Assembly (NCBI RefSeq): GCF_014651055.1
Contig: NZ_BMWD01000030.1
Location: 18,985 to 82,984 of the forward strand
Length of the DNA stretch: 64,000 nucleotides
Direction: 5' to 3'
Source: Streptomyces fructofermentans
GTDB lineage: Bacteria > Actinomycetota > Actinomycetes > Streptomycetales > Streptomycetaceae
Part shown: positions 1 through 8,959 of the stretch, piece by piece
How positions within the stretch are numbered: position 1 is the stretch's first letter
Layout of the letters: every line of letters starts with the position of its first letter
Notes under the pieces: generated by a model
Told to the model about the DNA's origin: nothing
What the model saw: the letters and a program-made list of their open reading frames with translations, nothing else
Databases searched by the model: none
Made by a program: the position numbers and the translations under genes

Positions 1-29
1 TGAGGGGACGGGCCACGACTGAGCGGTGA

Positions 30-707
30 TCAGCGGTTGTTCGAGGCGCCACGGCGGCGCAGCGCGAACATGACACCGGCACCGGCCGCCACGAGCGCGG
101 CCGCGATGCCCGCGATCGCGGTGGTGTTGGAGCTGGAACCGGTCTCGGCGAGGTTCGAGTCGCCACCCGCGGGCGAGGGGGTGTTCTCCCCGGCCGGCGA
201 GGGGGCGTTGCTCTCGGACTCCGACGGCGCCGGGCTCTCCGAGGGCTCGGACGACGCCGGCTCGGACGGCTCGTCCGACGGGGTCGCCGGAGGCGTCGAC
301 GCGTCCGCGGGCTTGCAGGCCTCGGACTTGGTCACCAGGTTCGGCTTGATGTCCTCGTCGACCTTGTTGCCGGCCTTGACGTGGATGCGGTACGTGGCGT
401 TCGGCTTCCAGTCCTCGGCGAAGTCGATGGTCACGCCTTCGCGCGAGCCCTTGACCTCCTGGGTGCCGACGAGCTTCTCGTCGGCGCCGTTCGACTCGAG
501 GTAGACGGTCACCGTCGCGGGGACTCCCGAGGGGTCCTTGTCGGTGACACTGATGACGCCCTTGGTTCCGTCGCACTTCGCGACGGCCGAGAACTCACTG
601 ATGTTGCAGGCGAGTGCGTTACCGGCAAGGCCGAGCGTGAGCGCGGCCGAAGCGGAGGCAACGCCGAGAATGCGCACGGAACGTGCGGTACGGCGAGATA
701 TGGACAC
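30..707 (-). CDS. LAETG-anchored secreted surface protein
   Basis: This 225-residue protein is exported and probably linked to the cell wall by a class E sortase. An N-terminal signal peptide (RR near residue 5, hydrophobic core about 12-30, cleavage near ALAC at 31-34) is followed by a folded domain of about 100 residues. A Pro/Ser/Glu-rich wall-spanning stretch covers about 132-185. The sorting signal LAETG lies at 186-190, followed by a hydrophobic helix and the tail RRRGASNNR. LAxTG is the motif typical of Streptomyces sortase substrates. The start is GTG at 707, with AAGGG about six bases upstream. The function of the outer domain is not recognised, and no sortase gene is in the window. 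Confidence 0.88.
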   Translation of the reverse strand: MSISRRTARSVRILGVASASAALTLGLAGNALACNISEFSAVAKCDGTKGVISVTDKDPSGVPATVTVYLESNGADEKLVGTQEVKGSREGVTIDFAEDWKPNATYRIHVKAGNKVDEDIKPNLVTKSEACKPADASTPPATPSDEPSEPASSEPSESPAPSESESNAPSPAGENTPSPAGGDSNLAETGSSSNTTAIAGIAAALVAAGAGVMFALRRRGASNNR

Positions 708-843
708 GATTGCCCTTCACGGGTTGCACATATAAGAGGGGGGTTGTGGGAGCACTGTGAACAACAGCGATCCCAGATGCCTCACAGGTTTATTGGGCTC
801 TGTCTCCGGTTGTCAATCCGTGTGTCCGTCTTGACCGTTGGCT

Positions 844-1977
844 TTAGCTTTCGTTTGCCTCCGAGAGCCTGGCCAGGGCCTCCGGCGCCTCCTCGACGCG
901 GTCGACCAGCGCGATCCGCGACTCCATGGAGCGGTCGCGGGCGAGGGCCCGCAGGAGCGGCCAGGTCGGCAGGCGGTCCGTCCAGTGGGCCCGGTCCACC
1001 AGGACCATCGGGGTCGGTTCGCCGCGCGATTCGTAGTAGTTGGGGGTGGTGTTGTCGAAGATCTCCTGCACCGTGCCGGCCGCCCCGGGGAGGAAGACGA
1101 CGCCCGCGGTGCAGCGCGCCAGCAGCCCGTCCTCGCGCGTGGCGTTGGCGAAGTACTTCGCGATGTGCGACGCGAAGGCGTTCGGCGGCTCGTGGCCGTA
1201 GAACCAGGTGGGCACCCCGACCGACGTGCCGCCCTTCGGCCAGTGCGTCCGGACGTCGAAGGCCGCGCGCGCCCAGTCGGTCACGGAGGGCGTGAACGAC
1301 GGGGCCTTCGCCAGGAGTCGGCAGGCGTCGTCCAGCGCGGAGTCGTCGTGGGGCGCGGTGTACGCGCCGAGGTTCGCGGCCTCCATCGCGCCGGGGCCGC
1401 CGCCCGTGGCGACCGTGAGCCCCGAGCGCGCGAGTGAGCGCCCGAGCCGGGCCGCGCCCGCGTAGGCGTCCGTGCCGCGTGCCAGGGCGTGGCCGCCCAT
1501 GACGCCCACCACCCGCGCCCCGAGCAGCAGTTCGTCGAGGGCGTCGGAGATCGCGTCGTCGTGCACGGAGCGCAGCATCGACGCGTATATGTCGCGGTCC
1601 GCCCCGGTCCGCCGGAACCACGCGTAGGCGCGGGCGTCCGGCGTCCGCTCGTACCCCTGGTCCAGCCCGGCGAACAGCTCGCCGGCCGTGTAGAGGAGAC
1701 CGCGGTACGGATCGAAGGGCAGGTCGGGCAGGGGCGGGAAGAGCAGTGCGCCGTCGGCGCGGAGCTTGGCCGCCGCGGTCTCCCGCATCGGGCAGCCGAG
1801 GAAGACGGCGCCCGCGGCACCGGTGGCCAGCAGTTCGCGCGTACGGTCCGTCAGGTCGACGGCCTGGACGCGGTATCCGGCGAGTGTGCCGCGGGCGGAG
1901 ACGGTGGCGTCGAACTCCTCCAGCGTCTCGATCTCACGGTCGTCGTGGTGGGCGGCGTGGGCGGGGCTCGTCTGCAC
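844..1977 (-). CDS. LOG-like Rossmann-fold protein
   Basis: A 377-residue protein of the TIGR00730/LOG group of nucleotide-binding Rossmann proteins. The core is in the C-terminal two thirds, with GGGPGAMEAAN and LPGAAGTVQEIFD. The second replaces the PGGxGTxxE loop of cytokinin-activating phosphoribohydrolases, so nucleotide hydrolase activity is possible but not assured. The N-terminal 120 or so residues form an extra domain not found in minimal LOG proteins. I chose GTG at 1977 because the frame upstream runs through the preceding VOC gene, and the GTG lies 22 bases after that gene's stop. The close spacing suggests the two are co-transcribed. The substrate is unknown. Confidence 0.8.
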   Translation of the reverse strand: MQTSPAHAAHHDDREIETLEEFDATVSARGTLAGYRVQAVDLTDRTRELLATGAAGAVFLGCPMRETAAAKLRADGALLFPPLPDLPFDPYRGLLYTAGELFAGLDQGYERTPDARAYAWFRRTGADRDIYASMLRSVHDDAISDALDELLLGARVVGVMGGHALARGTDAYAGAARLGRSLARSGLTVATGGGPGAMEAANLGAYTAPHDDSALDDACRLLAKAPSFTPSVTDWARAAFDVRTHWPKGGTSVGVPTWFYGHEPPNAFASHIAKYFANATREDGLLARCTAGVVFLPGAAGTVQEIFDNTTPNYYESRGEPTPMVLVDRAHWTDRLPTWPLLRALARDRSMESRIALVDRVEEAPEALARLSEANES

Positions 1978-1999
1978 CCGCCCATGTAAGCACGGCCGT

Positions 2000-2407
2000 T
2001 CAGCCCTGGACGGCCGCCGGGTCCATCCACATGATCTCCCAGGTGTGGCCGTCCGGGTCGTCGAAGCCGCGGCCGTACATGAAGCCGTGGTCCTGGGTCT
2101 CGCCGCTGGCCGAGCCACCGGCCGCGATCGCCCTGTCGACCAGCTCGTCGACCTTCTCGCGGCTCTCGGCGCTCAGACACAGCAGCACCTCGCTCGTCCT
2201 CGTCGAGTCCGCGATCTCCTTCTTCGTGAAGTCCGCGTAGCGCTGCTTGCTCAGCAGCATCGCGACGATCGTGTCGCTGATCACGACGGACGCGCAGTTC
2301 TCGTCGGAGAACTGCGGGTTGATCGTGAAGCCGAGTTCCGTGAAGTACTTCTTCGAGGCGTCGATGTCGTTCACGGCCAGGTTCACGAAGATCATCTGCT
2401 GGTACAT
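2000..2407 (-). CDS. VOC (glyoxalase-like) family protein
   Basis: A 135-residue vicinal-oxygen-chelate fold protein. It starts MYQQMIFVNLAVNDIDASKK and ends with the typical DPDGHTWEIMWMDP. It has the two beta-alpha-beta-beta-beta modules of the glyoxalase/bleomycin-resistance superfamily. Members of this PhnB-like subgroup are often without a proven enzymatic role, so no substrate is proposed. ATG at 2407 is preceded by GGGAGA at good spacing, whereas the longer open frame upstream lacks a site. The gene is followed at once by the LOG-like gene and is probably co-transcribed with it. Confidence 0.85.
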   Translation of the reverse strand: MYQQMIFVNLAVNDIDASKKYFTELGFTINPQFSDENCASVVISDTIVAMLLSKQRYADFTKKEIADSTRTSEVLLCLSAESREKVDELVDRAIAAGGSASGETQDHGFMYGRGFDDPDGHTWEIMWMDPAAVQG

Positions 2408-2527
2408 CGCGGGTCTCCCGTCGGGGTGGTGTGCGGTTCGCAGGGGTGGACCGGCGGGCCGCCGGAAACTCATCGGTGGCCGGCGGCCCTTCTCGTACGC
2501 GCGGTCGAACTCGGCCCGTGCGCCGGG

Positions 2528-3877
2528 TCAGTGGACCAGCGGCAGCGCCGCCAGCTCGGCCACCGCCCAGGTCAGCGGGCCGAAGACGGCGAACAGCGCG
2601 CCGGCGCGCAGGGCCGCGGCGCTGCGCAGCGTCGCCGCGGGCGCCCCGATGCGCAGCAGGGCGGCCGTGGTGTCGGCGCGCGCGTTGCGGGCCTCCACCG
2701 CCGCGGTCAGCAGCGTCGCGACGGCGCATCCCGCGACGAGCAGCGCGCCCAGCGCGGTGAGCGGCCCGATGTCGGGGCGGGAGCCGGTGTACAGCGTGGC
2801 AGCCGCGTACGCCCCCGAGGCCACCGCGCACACCACGCCCAGCGGCCGTCCGATGCGGGTCGCCTCCTCCATGAGGACGCGCCCGGCCAGCAGCCGCAGC
2901 GCGCCGGGCCGCACGGCCTGGAGCAGCCTGCCGCAGACGTGGGTGAGCGCGGGGCCCGCGAGCGCCAGCCCCACGGCGGTGAGCGCCCAGCCGACGAGCA
3001 CGCCGAGGGGGCCGCCGGTGAAGCCGCCGGGCAGCGCGGGCCCGCCGGGCGCGGGGACGCCGCGGGCCGCGTACGTCTCCACGGCGAGTCCGGCGGCCAG
3101 CACCGCGGAGCCCCAGGGGAGGCCGCCGGGGGTGGGCAGCGGGGCCGTCGGGTGGTGCGGGTCGAGCGGGTGCCCGGGCCGTGTGCGCGGGGGCCGGGCA
3201 CCGGGCGCGTTCCCGGCGGCCGGGTCCGGGGCGTCGTCCGGGCCCGCAGGGTGCTCCGCCTCCGGAACGACGGCGGAGGTCCCGTCACCACCGGTGCCGG
3301 GGCGTCCGTGCGCGGCGCCACCGCCGGGCCGTCCCGGGCGGCCGGGCGCCGCGGGGCCGCCCCGTGCCGGCCGGGGCCGCAGTACCAGCGCGCCGGTCAC
3401 GGACGCGGCGACCGGCACCAGCGCGAGCAGGGTGAGCGTCGCGGGCACCGGCAGCGGCACGTCCGCGGCGAGCAGGGACGCGGCGCCGCCCCCGAACGGG
3501 AGGCCGGACAGGTCGCCGCGCAGATACAGGAAGGCGAGCAGGGCGGCCAGCGAGCCGAGGGTGCAGGACAGGGCGGTGGAGACCGCCGAGAGGGCCATCA
3601 GCCGGCCGGGACCGAGACCGATCGCCGACAGCCCGGAGCGGGGACGGGTGGCCGGGTCGGTCCGGGCGACCGCCACCGCGAACTGCACCGTGGCGGCGAC
3701 TGGGGCGACGCACCAGGCCAGCCGGAGCGCGGCAGCGGCGGCGGCGTCGGGGTGGCCCATCGCGTACCCCATCGTGCACAGGAGCAGGAAGCCCGTGCCC
3801 GCCGAGGCCGCCGCGACCAGCAGCCGGCGGAGCTGGACGGCGGGCCGGGCGCCGCGGGCTAGGCGGAGAGCGAGCAC
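2528..3877 (-). CDS. ABC-type membrane permease (FtsX-like layout)
   Basis: A 449-residue integral membrane protein with several hydrophobic helices in the N-terminal 170 residues. A central Pro/Gly/Arg-rich linker follows, then another group of helices to the C-terminus. Its GTG start at 3877 overlaps the end of the ABC ATPase gene by 19 bases, which indicates translational coupling and a two-component transporter. The layout of two membrane halves joined by a long disordered segment resembles FtsX/MacB-like permeases, but the sequence is too generic for a firm family call. The exported substrate is unknown. The ATPase is of the LolD/MacB type, so lipid or peptide export is a guess. Confidence 0.7.
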   Translation of the reverse strand: MLALRLARGARPAVQLRRLLVAAASAGTGFLLLCTMGYAMGHPDAAAAAALRLAWCVAPVAATVQFAVAVARTDPATRPRSGLSAIGLGPGRLMALSAVSTALSCTLGSLAALLAFLYLRGDLSGLPFGGGAASLLAADVPLPVPATLTLLALVPVAASVTGALVLRPRPARGGPAAPGRPGRPGGGAAHGRPGTGGDGTSAVVPEAEHPAGPDDAPDPAAGNAPGARPPRTRPGHPLDPHHPTAPLPTPGGLPWGSAVLAAGLAVETYAARGVPAPGGPALPGGFTGGPLGVLVGWALTAVGLALAGPALTHVCGRLLQAVRPGALRLLAGRVLMEEATRIGRPLGVVCAVASGAYAAATLYTGSRPDIGPLTALGALLVAGCAVATLLTAAVEARNARADTTAALLRIGAPAATLRSAAALRAGALFAVFGPLTWAVAELAALPLVH

Positions 3878-4596
3878 GCGGCGCGGCCTTCCGTCTCGGC
3901 GACCGGAGGCAGGTGGACGGTGTTCACGCGCCGCCCGTCGAGCAGCGACACCGTGCGGTCGGCGAGTGCGGCCGTGTCGGTGTCGTGCGTCGCGAGGACG
4001 ACGGTGATGCCGTGCGAGCGGGCCGCCGTGGTCAGGGTCCGCAGGACGTGGGCGCGGTCGGCGCGGTGCAGCGGGGCGGTCGGCTCGTCCGCGAAGAGCA
4101 CGGTCGGCGCGGGCGCCAGGGCCCGCGCGATGGCCACGCGCTGCCGCTCCGCCTGGAGCAGGGCGTACGGGCGCTTGCGGGCGCAGCCGCCGATGTCGAG
4201 GCGCTCCAGCCACTCCATGGCGGTGGTCTTGGCCCGGCGGCGGCCCACGCCGCGCAGCATCAGGGGCAGGGCCGCGTTCTCCCAGGCGTTCAGCTCGGGG
4301 ACCAGGACCGGGGCCGGGTCGATCCAGCCGAAGCGGTCGCGGCGCAGCCGTTCGCGGACGAGCGGGCCCATGGTGTGCACGGGCACGCTGTTGAACCAGA
4401 TCTCGCCCTGCTCCGCCGGGAGCAGCCCCGACAGGCACTGGAGCAGTGTCGTCTTGCCGCTGCCGCGCGGGCCGCCCACGGCGAGGATCTCGCCCTCGCG
4501 CACGCCGAGCGATACGCCGCAGAGCGCGGGCGAGCCGTTGTGCTTGACGTGCAGGGCGCGTGCCCAGAGCACGTCGTTGTCCGGCGGAGCCACCAT
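3859..4596 (-). CDS. ABC transporter ATP-binding protein with altered signature
   Basis: A 245-residue nucleotide-binding subunit for the adjacent permease. Walker A is GPRGSGKTT (about 42-50) and Walker B is VLFADEP. The H-loop is in VLATHDTD. The usual LSGGQ signature is replaced by LLQAERQRVAIARAL, so the signature serine and glycines are missing while the following helix is intact. The length and the FADEPTAPLHR stretch fit the MacB/LolD branch. ATG at 4596 has GAGG eight bases upstream; a GTG three codons earlier is too close to that site. The gene overlaps the permease start and probably leads a two-gene operon. Confidence 0.82.
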   Translation of the reverse strand: MVAPPDNDVLWARALHVKHNGSPALCGVSLGVREGEILAVGGPRGSGKTTLLQCLSGLLPAEQGEIWFNSVPVHTMGPLVRERLRRDRFGWIDPAPVLVPELNAWENAALPLMLRGVGRRRAKTTAMEWLERLDIGGCARKRPYALLQAERQRVAIARALAPAPTVLFADEPTAPLHRADRAHVLRTLTTAARSHGITVVLATHDTDTAALADRTVSLLDGRRVNTVHLPPVAETEGRAACSLSA

Positions 4597-4812
4597 GGCG
4601 TACACCTCGGTTCGGATCAGAAATGCCGTGCGGAGTCCCCCGTCCGGGGGAACGAAGGCAGGGCCGATCGGTCACTGGGCACGCTAGGTAGTCGGGGCCG
4701 GGAGGCCGGACAGCACGCGGCCCCGGGCCGCCCATTCTCACTCGAACGGGTGGCACCGGGGCCGGTGTTGACCACTGTTTCGGCTCATCGGCGCCGGGCC
4801 GCGGGGGCAGCG

Positions 4813-4828
4813 CCGGCCTGGAGGCCGG
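4813..4828 (-). terminator. Hairpin after the aminotransferase gene
   Basis: Inverted repeat CCGGCC / GGCCGG with a four-base loop, starting four bases beyond the stop of the minus-strand aminotransferase gene. It is short and has no T-run, as is usual for Streptomyces terminators. Confidence 0.4.
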
Positions 4829-4831
4829 AGC

Positions 4832-6229
4832 TCAGAGCTTCGCCCACGCCTCCGTCAGGACCTGGCGGATGATCCCCTCGATCTCGTCGAAGGTCGACTG
4901 GTCGGAGATCAGCGGCGGCGACAGCTGGATGACCGGGTCGCCGCGGTCGTCGGCACGGCAGTACAGGCCGTACTCGAAGAGCTTCTTGGAGACGAAGCCG
5001 TAGAGCACTCGCTCCGACTCCTCGTCCGTGAAGGTCTCCTTGGTGGCCTTGTCCTTGACCAGCTCGATCCCGTAGAAGAAGCCGTTGCCGCGGACGTCGC
5101 CGACGATCGGGAGGTCGTGCAGCTTCTGCAGGGTCGACAGGAACGCGCCCTCGTTGTCCAGCACGTGCTGGTTGAGGTTCTCCCGCTCGAACAGGTCGAG
5201 GTTGGCCAGGCCCACGGCGGCCGACACGGGGTGGCCGCCGAAGGTGTAGCCGTGCAGGAACGTGTTGTCGCCCTGGTAGAACGGCTCGGCGAGGCGGTCG
5301 GAGATGATGCACGCGCCGATCGGGGAGTAGCCCGAGGTCATGCCCTTGGCGCAGGTGATCATGTCCGGCACGTAGCCGAACTTGTCGCACGCGAAGTAGG
5401 TGCCGAGCCGGCCGAAGGCGCAGATGACCTCGTCGGAGACGAGCAGCACGTCGTACTGGTCGCAGATCTCGCGGACCCGCTGGAAGTAGCCGGGGGGCGG
5501 CGGGAAGCAGCCGCCCGCGTTCTGCACGGGCTCCAGGAACACCGCGGCGACCGTCTCCGGGCCCTCGAAGAGGATCTGCTGCTCGATCTGGTCGGCGGCC
5601 CAGCGGCCGAAGGCCTCGGGGGAGACGCCCGAGCCGTCGTCGAGGAAGGCGGGCGCGCGGTAGATGTTGGTGTTCGGAACCTTGTGGGCGCCGGGCACCA
5701 GGGGCTCGAACGGGGCCTTGAGCGCGGGTAGGCCGGTGATGGACAGGGCGCCCTGCGGGGTGCCGTGGTAGGCGACCGCGCGCGAGATGACCTTGTACTT
5801 GGTGGGCTTGCCCTGGAGCTTGAAGTACTGCTTGGCGAGCTTCCACGCGGTCTCGACGGCCTCGCCGCCGCCCGTGGTGAAGAAGACCTTGTTCAGGTCG
5901 CCCGGGGCGTGGTGGGCGAGCCTCTCGGCCAGCTCGACGGCCTTCGGGTGGGCGTAGGACCACACGGGGAAGAAGGCCAGTTCCTTGGCCTGCTTGTAGG
6001 CGGTCTCGGCCAGCTCGGTGCGCCCGTGGCCCGCCTGGACCACGAAGAGCCCCGCGAGACCGTCGAGGTAGCGCTTGCCCTTGTCGTCGTAGATGTAGGT
6101 GCCCTCGCCACGGACGATCGTGGGGACGGGCGCGTTCTCGTACGAGGACATGCGGGTGAAGTGCATCCACAGGTGGTCGTACGCGGTTCGGCTGAGGTCC
6201 TTGGTGGTCACGGCTATCGGGTTCCCCAC
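4832..6229 (-). CDS. Class III aminotransferase, likely putrescine/diamine
   Basis: A 465-residue PLP-dependent fold-type I aminotransferase. Visible features are the phosphate-binding TTGGGEAVE, the cofactor aspartate in SDEVICAFGR (about 266) and the Schiff-base lysine in TCAKGMTSG (295). It resembles the putrescine/pyruvate and omega-amino acid aminotransferases, which convert a terminal amine to an aldehyde. Neighbours support this: an Lrp-type regulator overlapping its start and a divergent aminobutyraldehyde-type dehydrogenase. GTG at 6229 overlaps the regulator stop by 16 bases. A second GTG at 6211 has GGGGA in front and is an alternative start. The substrate is inferred, not shown. 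Confidence 0.85.
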   Translation of the reverse strand: MGNPIAVTTKDLSRTAYDHLWMHFTRMSSYENAPVPTIVRGEGTYIYDDKGKRYLDGLAGLFVVQAGHGRTELAETAYKQAKELAFFPVWSYAHPKAVELAERLAHHAPGDLNKVFFTTGGGEAVETAWKLAKQYFKLQGKPTKYKVISRAVAYHGTPQGALSITGLPALKAPFEPLVPGAHKVPNTNIYRAPAFLDDGSGVSPEAFGRWAADQIEQQILFEGPETVAAVFLEPVQNAGGCFPPPPGYFQRVREICDQYDVLLVSDEVICAFGRLGTYFACDKFGYVPDMITCAKGMTSGYSPIGACIISDRLAEPFYQGDNTFLHGYTFGGHPVSAAVGLANLDLFERENLNQHVLDNEGAFLSTLQKLHDLPIVGDVRGNGFFYGIELVKDKATKETFTDEESERVLYGFVSKKLFEYGLYCRADDRGDPVIQLSPPLISDQSTFDEIEGIIRQVLTEAWAKL

Positions 6230-6738
6230 ATGTAGGTCTGCTTCTTGAGCTTCAGGTAAACGAAACTCTCGGTGGAGCGCACCCCGGGCAGGGCCCGGAT
6301 GCGTTTGTTGATGACGTCCAGCAGGTGGTCGTCGTCCTCGCAGACGACCTCGGCGAGGATGTCGAACGAGCCCGCGGTCATCACCACGTACTCGACTTCC
6401 GGCATGGCCGTCAGCGCGTCCGCCACGGGGTCGAGGACTCCCTCGACGTTGACGCCGACCATCGCCTGCCGCCGGAACCCCACGGTGAGCGGGTCCGTCA
6501 CGGCGACGATCTGCATGACGCCCTGGTCGAGCAGCTTCTGGACGCGCTGGCGCACGGCCGCCTCGGACAGGCCGACGGCCTTGCCGATCGCGGCGTACGG
6601 GCGGCGGCCGTCCTCCTGGAGCTGCTCGATGATGGCGAGGGAGACGGCGTCCAACTGGGGGGTGCCGCTCCTGGACTCGCGGGAGTCCCGTGAGTCCCTG
6701 GGGTCTGCGCTTCGACTGGCCACGGGCTCACTCTGCAC
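6214..6738 (-). CDS. Lrp/AsnC-family transcriptional regulator
   Basis: A regulator of about 174 residues. A disordered Ser/Arg/Asp-rich N-terminus (repeated DSRDSRES) precedes a winged HTH (LSEAAVRQRVQKLLDQG) and a RAM/AsnC ligand-binding domain ending in ESFVYLKLKKQTY. Its stop overlaps the aminotransferase start, so the two form one unit divergent from the aldehyde dehydrogenase gene. Control of both promoters by amine availability is a natural inference. From memory the regulator at this place in S. coelicolor is called EpuRI (polyamine/ethanolamine utilisation), but orthology was not tested. The start is uncertain: GTG at 6738 is chosen, with TTG at 6759 possible. Confidence 0.85.
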   Translation of the reverse strand: MQSEPVASRSADPRDSRDSRESRSGTPQLDAVSLAIIEQLQEDGRRPYAAIGKAVGLSEAAVRQRVQKLLDQGVMQIVAVTDPLTVGFRRQAMVGVNVEGVLDPVADALTAMPEVEYVVMTAGSFDILAEVVCEDDDHLLDVINKRIRALPGVRSTESFVYLKLKKQTYMWGTR

Positions 6739-6798
6739 GAGGACTCGACCGTTCCGCAAGGCTTGATCGATGAAATTCGTTGTTTACGCGTTCGAAGC

Positions 6799-6813
6799 CT
6801 GCGGATTTCGCAG
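6799..6813. promoter_or_regulatory. Inverted repeat in the divergent Lrp/ALDH intergenic region
   Basis: CTGCG-GATTT-CGCAG is a perfect 5+5 inverted repeat midway between the two divergent genes. Its position makes it a candidate site for the adjacent Lrp-type regulator. Confidence 0.35.
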
Positions 6814-6833
6814 ATCTGATCCCGTCGAGGGTG

Positions 6834-6861
6834 TTGAAAACGTCAGAACGAGGATTAGGGT
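6834..6861 (+). promoter_or_regulatory. Candidate promoter of the first ALDH gene
   Basis: TTGAAA, a 16-base spacer and TAGGGT resemble a vegetative HrdB-type promoter, about 65 bases before the GTG start. This is a visual match only. Confidence 0.4.
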
Positions 6862-6926
6862 GGGGACTCAGGCATCTCAGGTAGTGGACACCTGAGTCGT
6901 TGGACATCCGACAGGAGGGCCGGGCA

Positions 6927-8363
6927 GTGAGCACCGAGCTGCGTCGTCTGCGCAATTACATCGACGGAGAGTTCCGCGATGCCGCCGATGGACGGACCAC
7001 CGAAGTGGTCAACCCCGCGACGGGCGAGGCCTACGCGACCGCGCCGCTGTCCGGCCAGGCCGACGTCGACGCGGCCATGGCCGCCGCCGCCGAGGCCTTC
7101 CCCGCGTGGCGCGACCAGACCCCCGCCGAGCGCCAGAAGGCCCTCCTCAGGATCGCCGACGCGTTCGAGGAGCGGGCCGAGGAGCTGATCGCCGCCGAGG
7201 TCGAGAACACGGGCAAGCCGATCGGACTGACCCGGTCCGAGGAGATCCCGCCCATGGTCGACCAGATCCGCTTCTTCGCGGGCGCGGCGCGCATGCTGGA
7301 GGGGCGCTCGGCCGGCGAGTACATGGAGGGCATGACCTCCATCGTCCGCCGCGAGCCGGTCGGAGTCTGCGCGCAGGTCGCGCCGTGGAACTACCCGATG
7401 ATGATGGCCGTGTGGAAGTTCGCCCCGGCCCTCGCGGCGGGCAACACGGTCGTCCTGAAGCCGTCCGACACGACCCCCGCCTCCACGGTCCTGATCGCCG
7501 AGATCATCGGCTCGATCGTCCCCAAGGGCGTCTTCAACGTCATCTGCGGAGACCGCGACACCGGCCGCGCGATGGTCGAGCACCCGACCCCGGCCATGGC
7601 GTCCATCACCGGCTCCGTACGGGCCGGCATCTCGGTCGCCGAGTCGGCGGCCAAGGACGTCAAGCGCGTGCACCTGGAGCTGGGCGGCAAGGCGCCCGTC
7701 GTCGTCTTCGAGGACACCGACATCGCCAAGGCCGTCGAGGACATCTCGGTGGCGGGCTTCTTCAACGCCGGCCAGGACTGCACGGCGGCCACCCGCGTGC
7801 TCGTCCACGAGTCCATCCACGACGAGTTCGTCACCGCGCTCGCCAAGGCCGCGGCCGACACGAAGACCGGGCAGCCGGACGACGAGGACGTGCTCTACGG
7901 CCCGCTCAACAACCCGAACCAGCTCAAGCAGGTCGCCGGGTTCATCGAGCGGCTGCCCGCGCACGCCAAGGTCGAGGCGGGCGGCAAGCAGGTCGGTGAC
8001 AAGGGCTACTTCTACGCCCCGACCGTCGTCTCCGGCCTCAAGCAGGACGACGAGATCATCCAGAACGAGGTCTTCGGCCCGGTCATCACCGTCCAGTCCT
8101 TCGCGGACGAGGCCCAGGCCGTCGAGTGGGCCAACGGGGTCGACTACGCCCTCGCCTCCTCGGTGTGGACCAAGGACCACTCCCGCGCGATGCGGATGTC
8201 CAAGGTCCTCGACTTCGGCTGCGTGTGGATCAACACCCACATCCCGCTGGTCGCCGAGATGCCGCACGGCGGCTTCAAGAAGTCCGGCTACGGCAAGGAC
8301 CTGTCCGGCTACGGCTTCGACGACTACACGCGCGTCAAGCACGTGATGACCTCGCTGGGCTGA
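6927..8363 (+). CDS. Aldehyde dehydrogenase, gamma-aminobutyraldehyde type
   Basis: A 478-residue NAD(P)-dependent aldehyde dehydrogenase. It shows the cofactor-loop APWNYPMMMAVWK, the general-base glutamate in HLELGGKAP (about 251) and the catalytic cysteine in GQDCTAATR (about 285). This local sequence matches the aminobutyraldehyde/betaine aldehyde group (E. coli YdcW/PuuC type), which oxidises 4-aminobutanal to GABA. That is the next step after the aminotransferase encoded divergently. GTG at 6927 is chosen because AGGAGG lies eight bases upstream; the longer frame from 6900 would place that ribosome site inside the gene. A strong hairpin follows. Confidence 0.9.
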   Translation: MSTELRRLRNYIDGEFRDAADGRTTEVVNPATGEAYATAPLSGQADVDAAMAAAAEAFPAWRDQTPAERQKALLRIADAFEERAEELIAAEVENTGKPIGLTRSEEIPPMVDQIRFFAGAARMLEGRSAGEYMEGMTSIVRREPVGVCAQVAPWNYPMMMAVWKFAPALAAGNTVVLKPSDTTPASTVLIAEIIGSIVPKGVFNVICGDRDTGRAMVEHPTPAMASITGSVRAGISVAESAAKDVKRVHLELGGKAPVVVFEDTDIAKAVEDISVAGFFNAGQDCTAATRVLVHESIHDEFVTALAKAAADTKTGQPDDEDVLYGPLNNPNQLKQVAGFIERLPAHAKVEAGGKQVGDKGYFYAPTVVSGLKQDDEIIQNEVFGPVITVQSFADEAQAVEWANGVDYALASSVWTKDHSRAMRMSKVLDFGCVWINTHIPLVAEMPHGGFKKSGYGKDLSGYGFDDYTRVKHVMTSLG

Positions 8364-8405
8364 GCCGACGGCCCGCGCAGACGCGGGCGGGACCGAACCG
8401 GCACA

Positions 8406-8441
8406 GGGGCCCCGGACGGATCGACTTCCGTCCGGGGCCCC
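8406..8441 (+). terminator. Terminator of the first ALDH gene
   Basis: A perfect 14-bp GC-rich stem (GGGGCCCCGGACGG and its complement) around an eight-base loop, starting 43 bases after the stop codon. Confidence 0.75.
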
Positions 8442-8590
8442 CGCGCGCGGGCGCTCCGGCTTCCGGTGCCGGGCCATGGGCGCGGACGCCCCCGGGCCTC
8501 CGCGCGCGCCGGAACCGGTCCCGGCGACCCGCGCGTGACACGGGCGCCGGAACCGGTCGGGGCCACTCGCGCGGGCGGCGCACCGGGCCC

Positions 8591-8757
8591 CGTGCGGGGC
8601 TTTCGGCGCGGGCACAGGGGTCCGGGACCCGTACGGGGCTTGCGGCGCGGGCACCGGGGTCCGGGGTCCGGGGTCCAGGAGCGGTACGGGCTCTCTGTGC
8701 GCGCACGGGCGTCCGGGACCCGTGCAGGGGTCTCAGCGAGTGCACCGGCGTCCGGGG
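8591..8757. repeat. Degenerate tandem repeat, about four units
   Basis: Four imperfect copies of a unit of about 39 bases. Each copy starts CGTGCGGGGC or a variant and ends GGGTCCGGGACC or a variant; the second copy is lengthened by extra GGTCCGG steps. Frames on both strands stay open only because of GC content. The wider stretch 8442-8960 holds no gene that I can support. Confidence 0.55.
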
Positions 8758-8959
8758 CCCCGGAGCGTGCGGTGCGGGCGTCAGCCGCTGAACGAGAACT
8801 CCGCGGCGCCCGGCCCCCCGCCGCCACGGCCGACGCCTCCGCCGCCCCTGACACCCGCGCCCTTCTCGCCGTCCCCGGGCGCGGGCCTGCGCTCCTCGTG
8901 CCCGCCGCAGTCCCCGGGCAGCCCGTGCCCGCCACCGCCGGGTGCGCCGCCGGGCGGGA

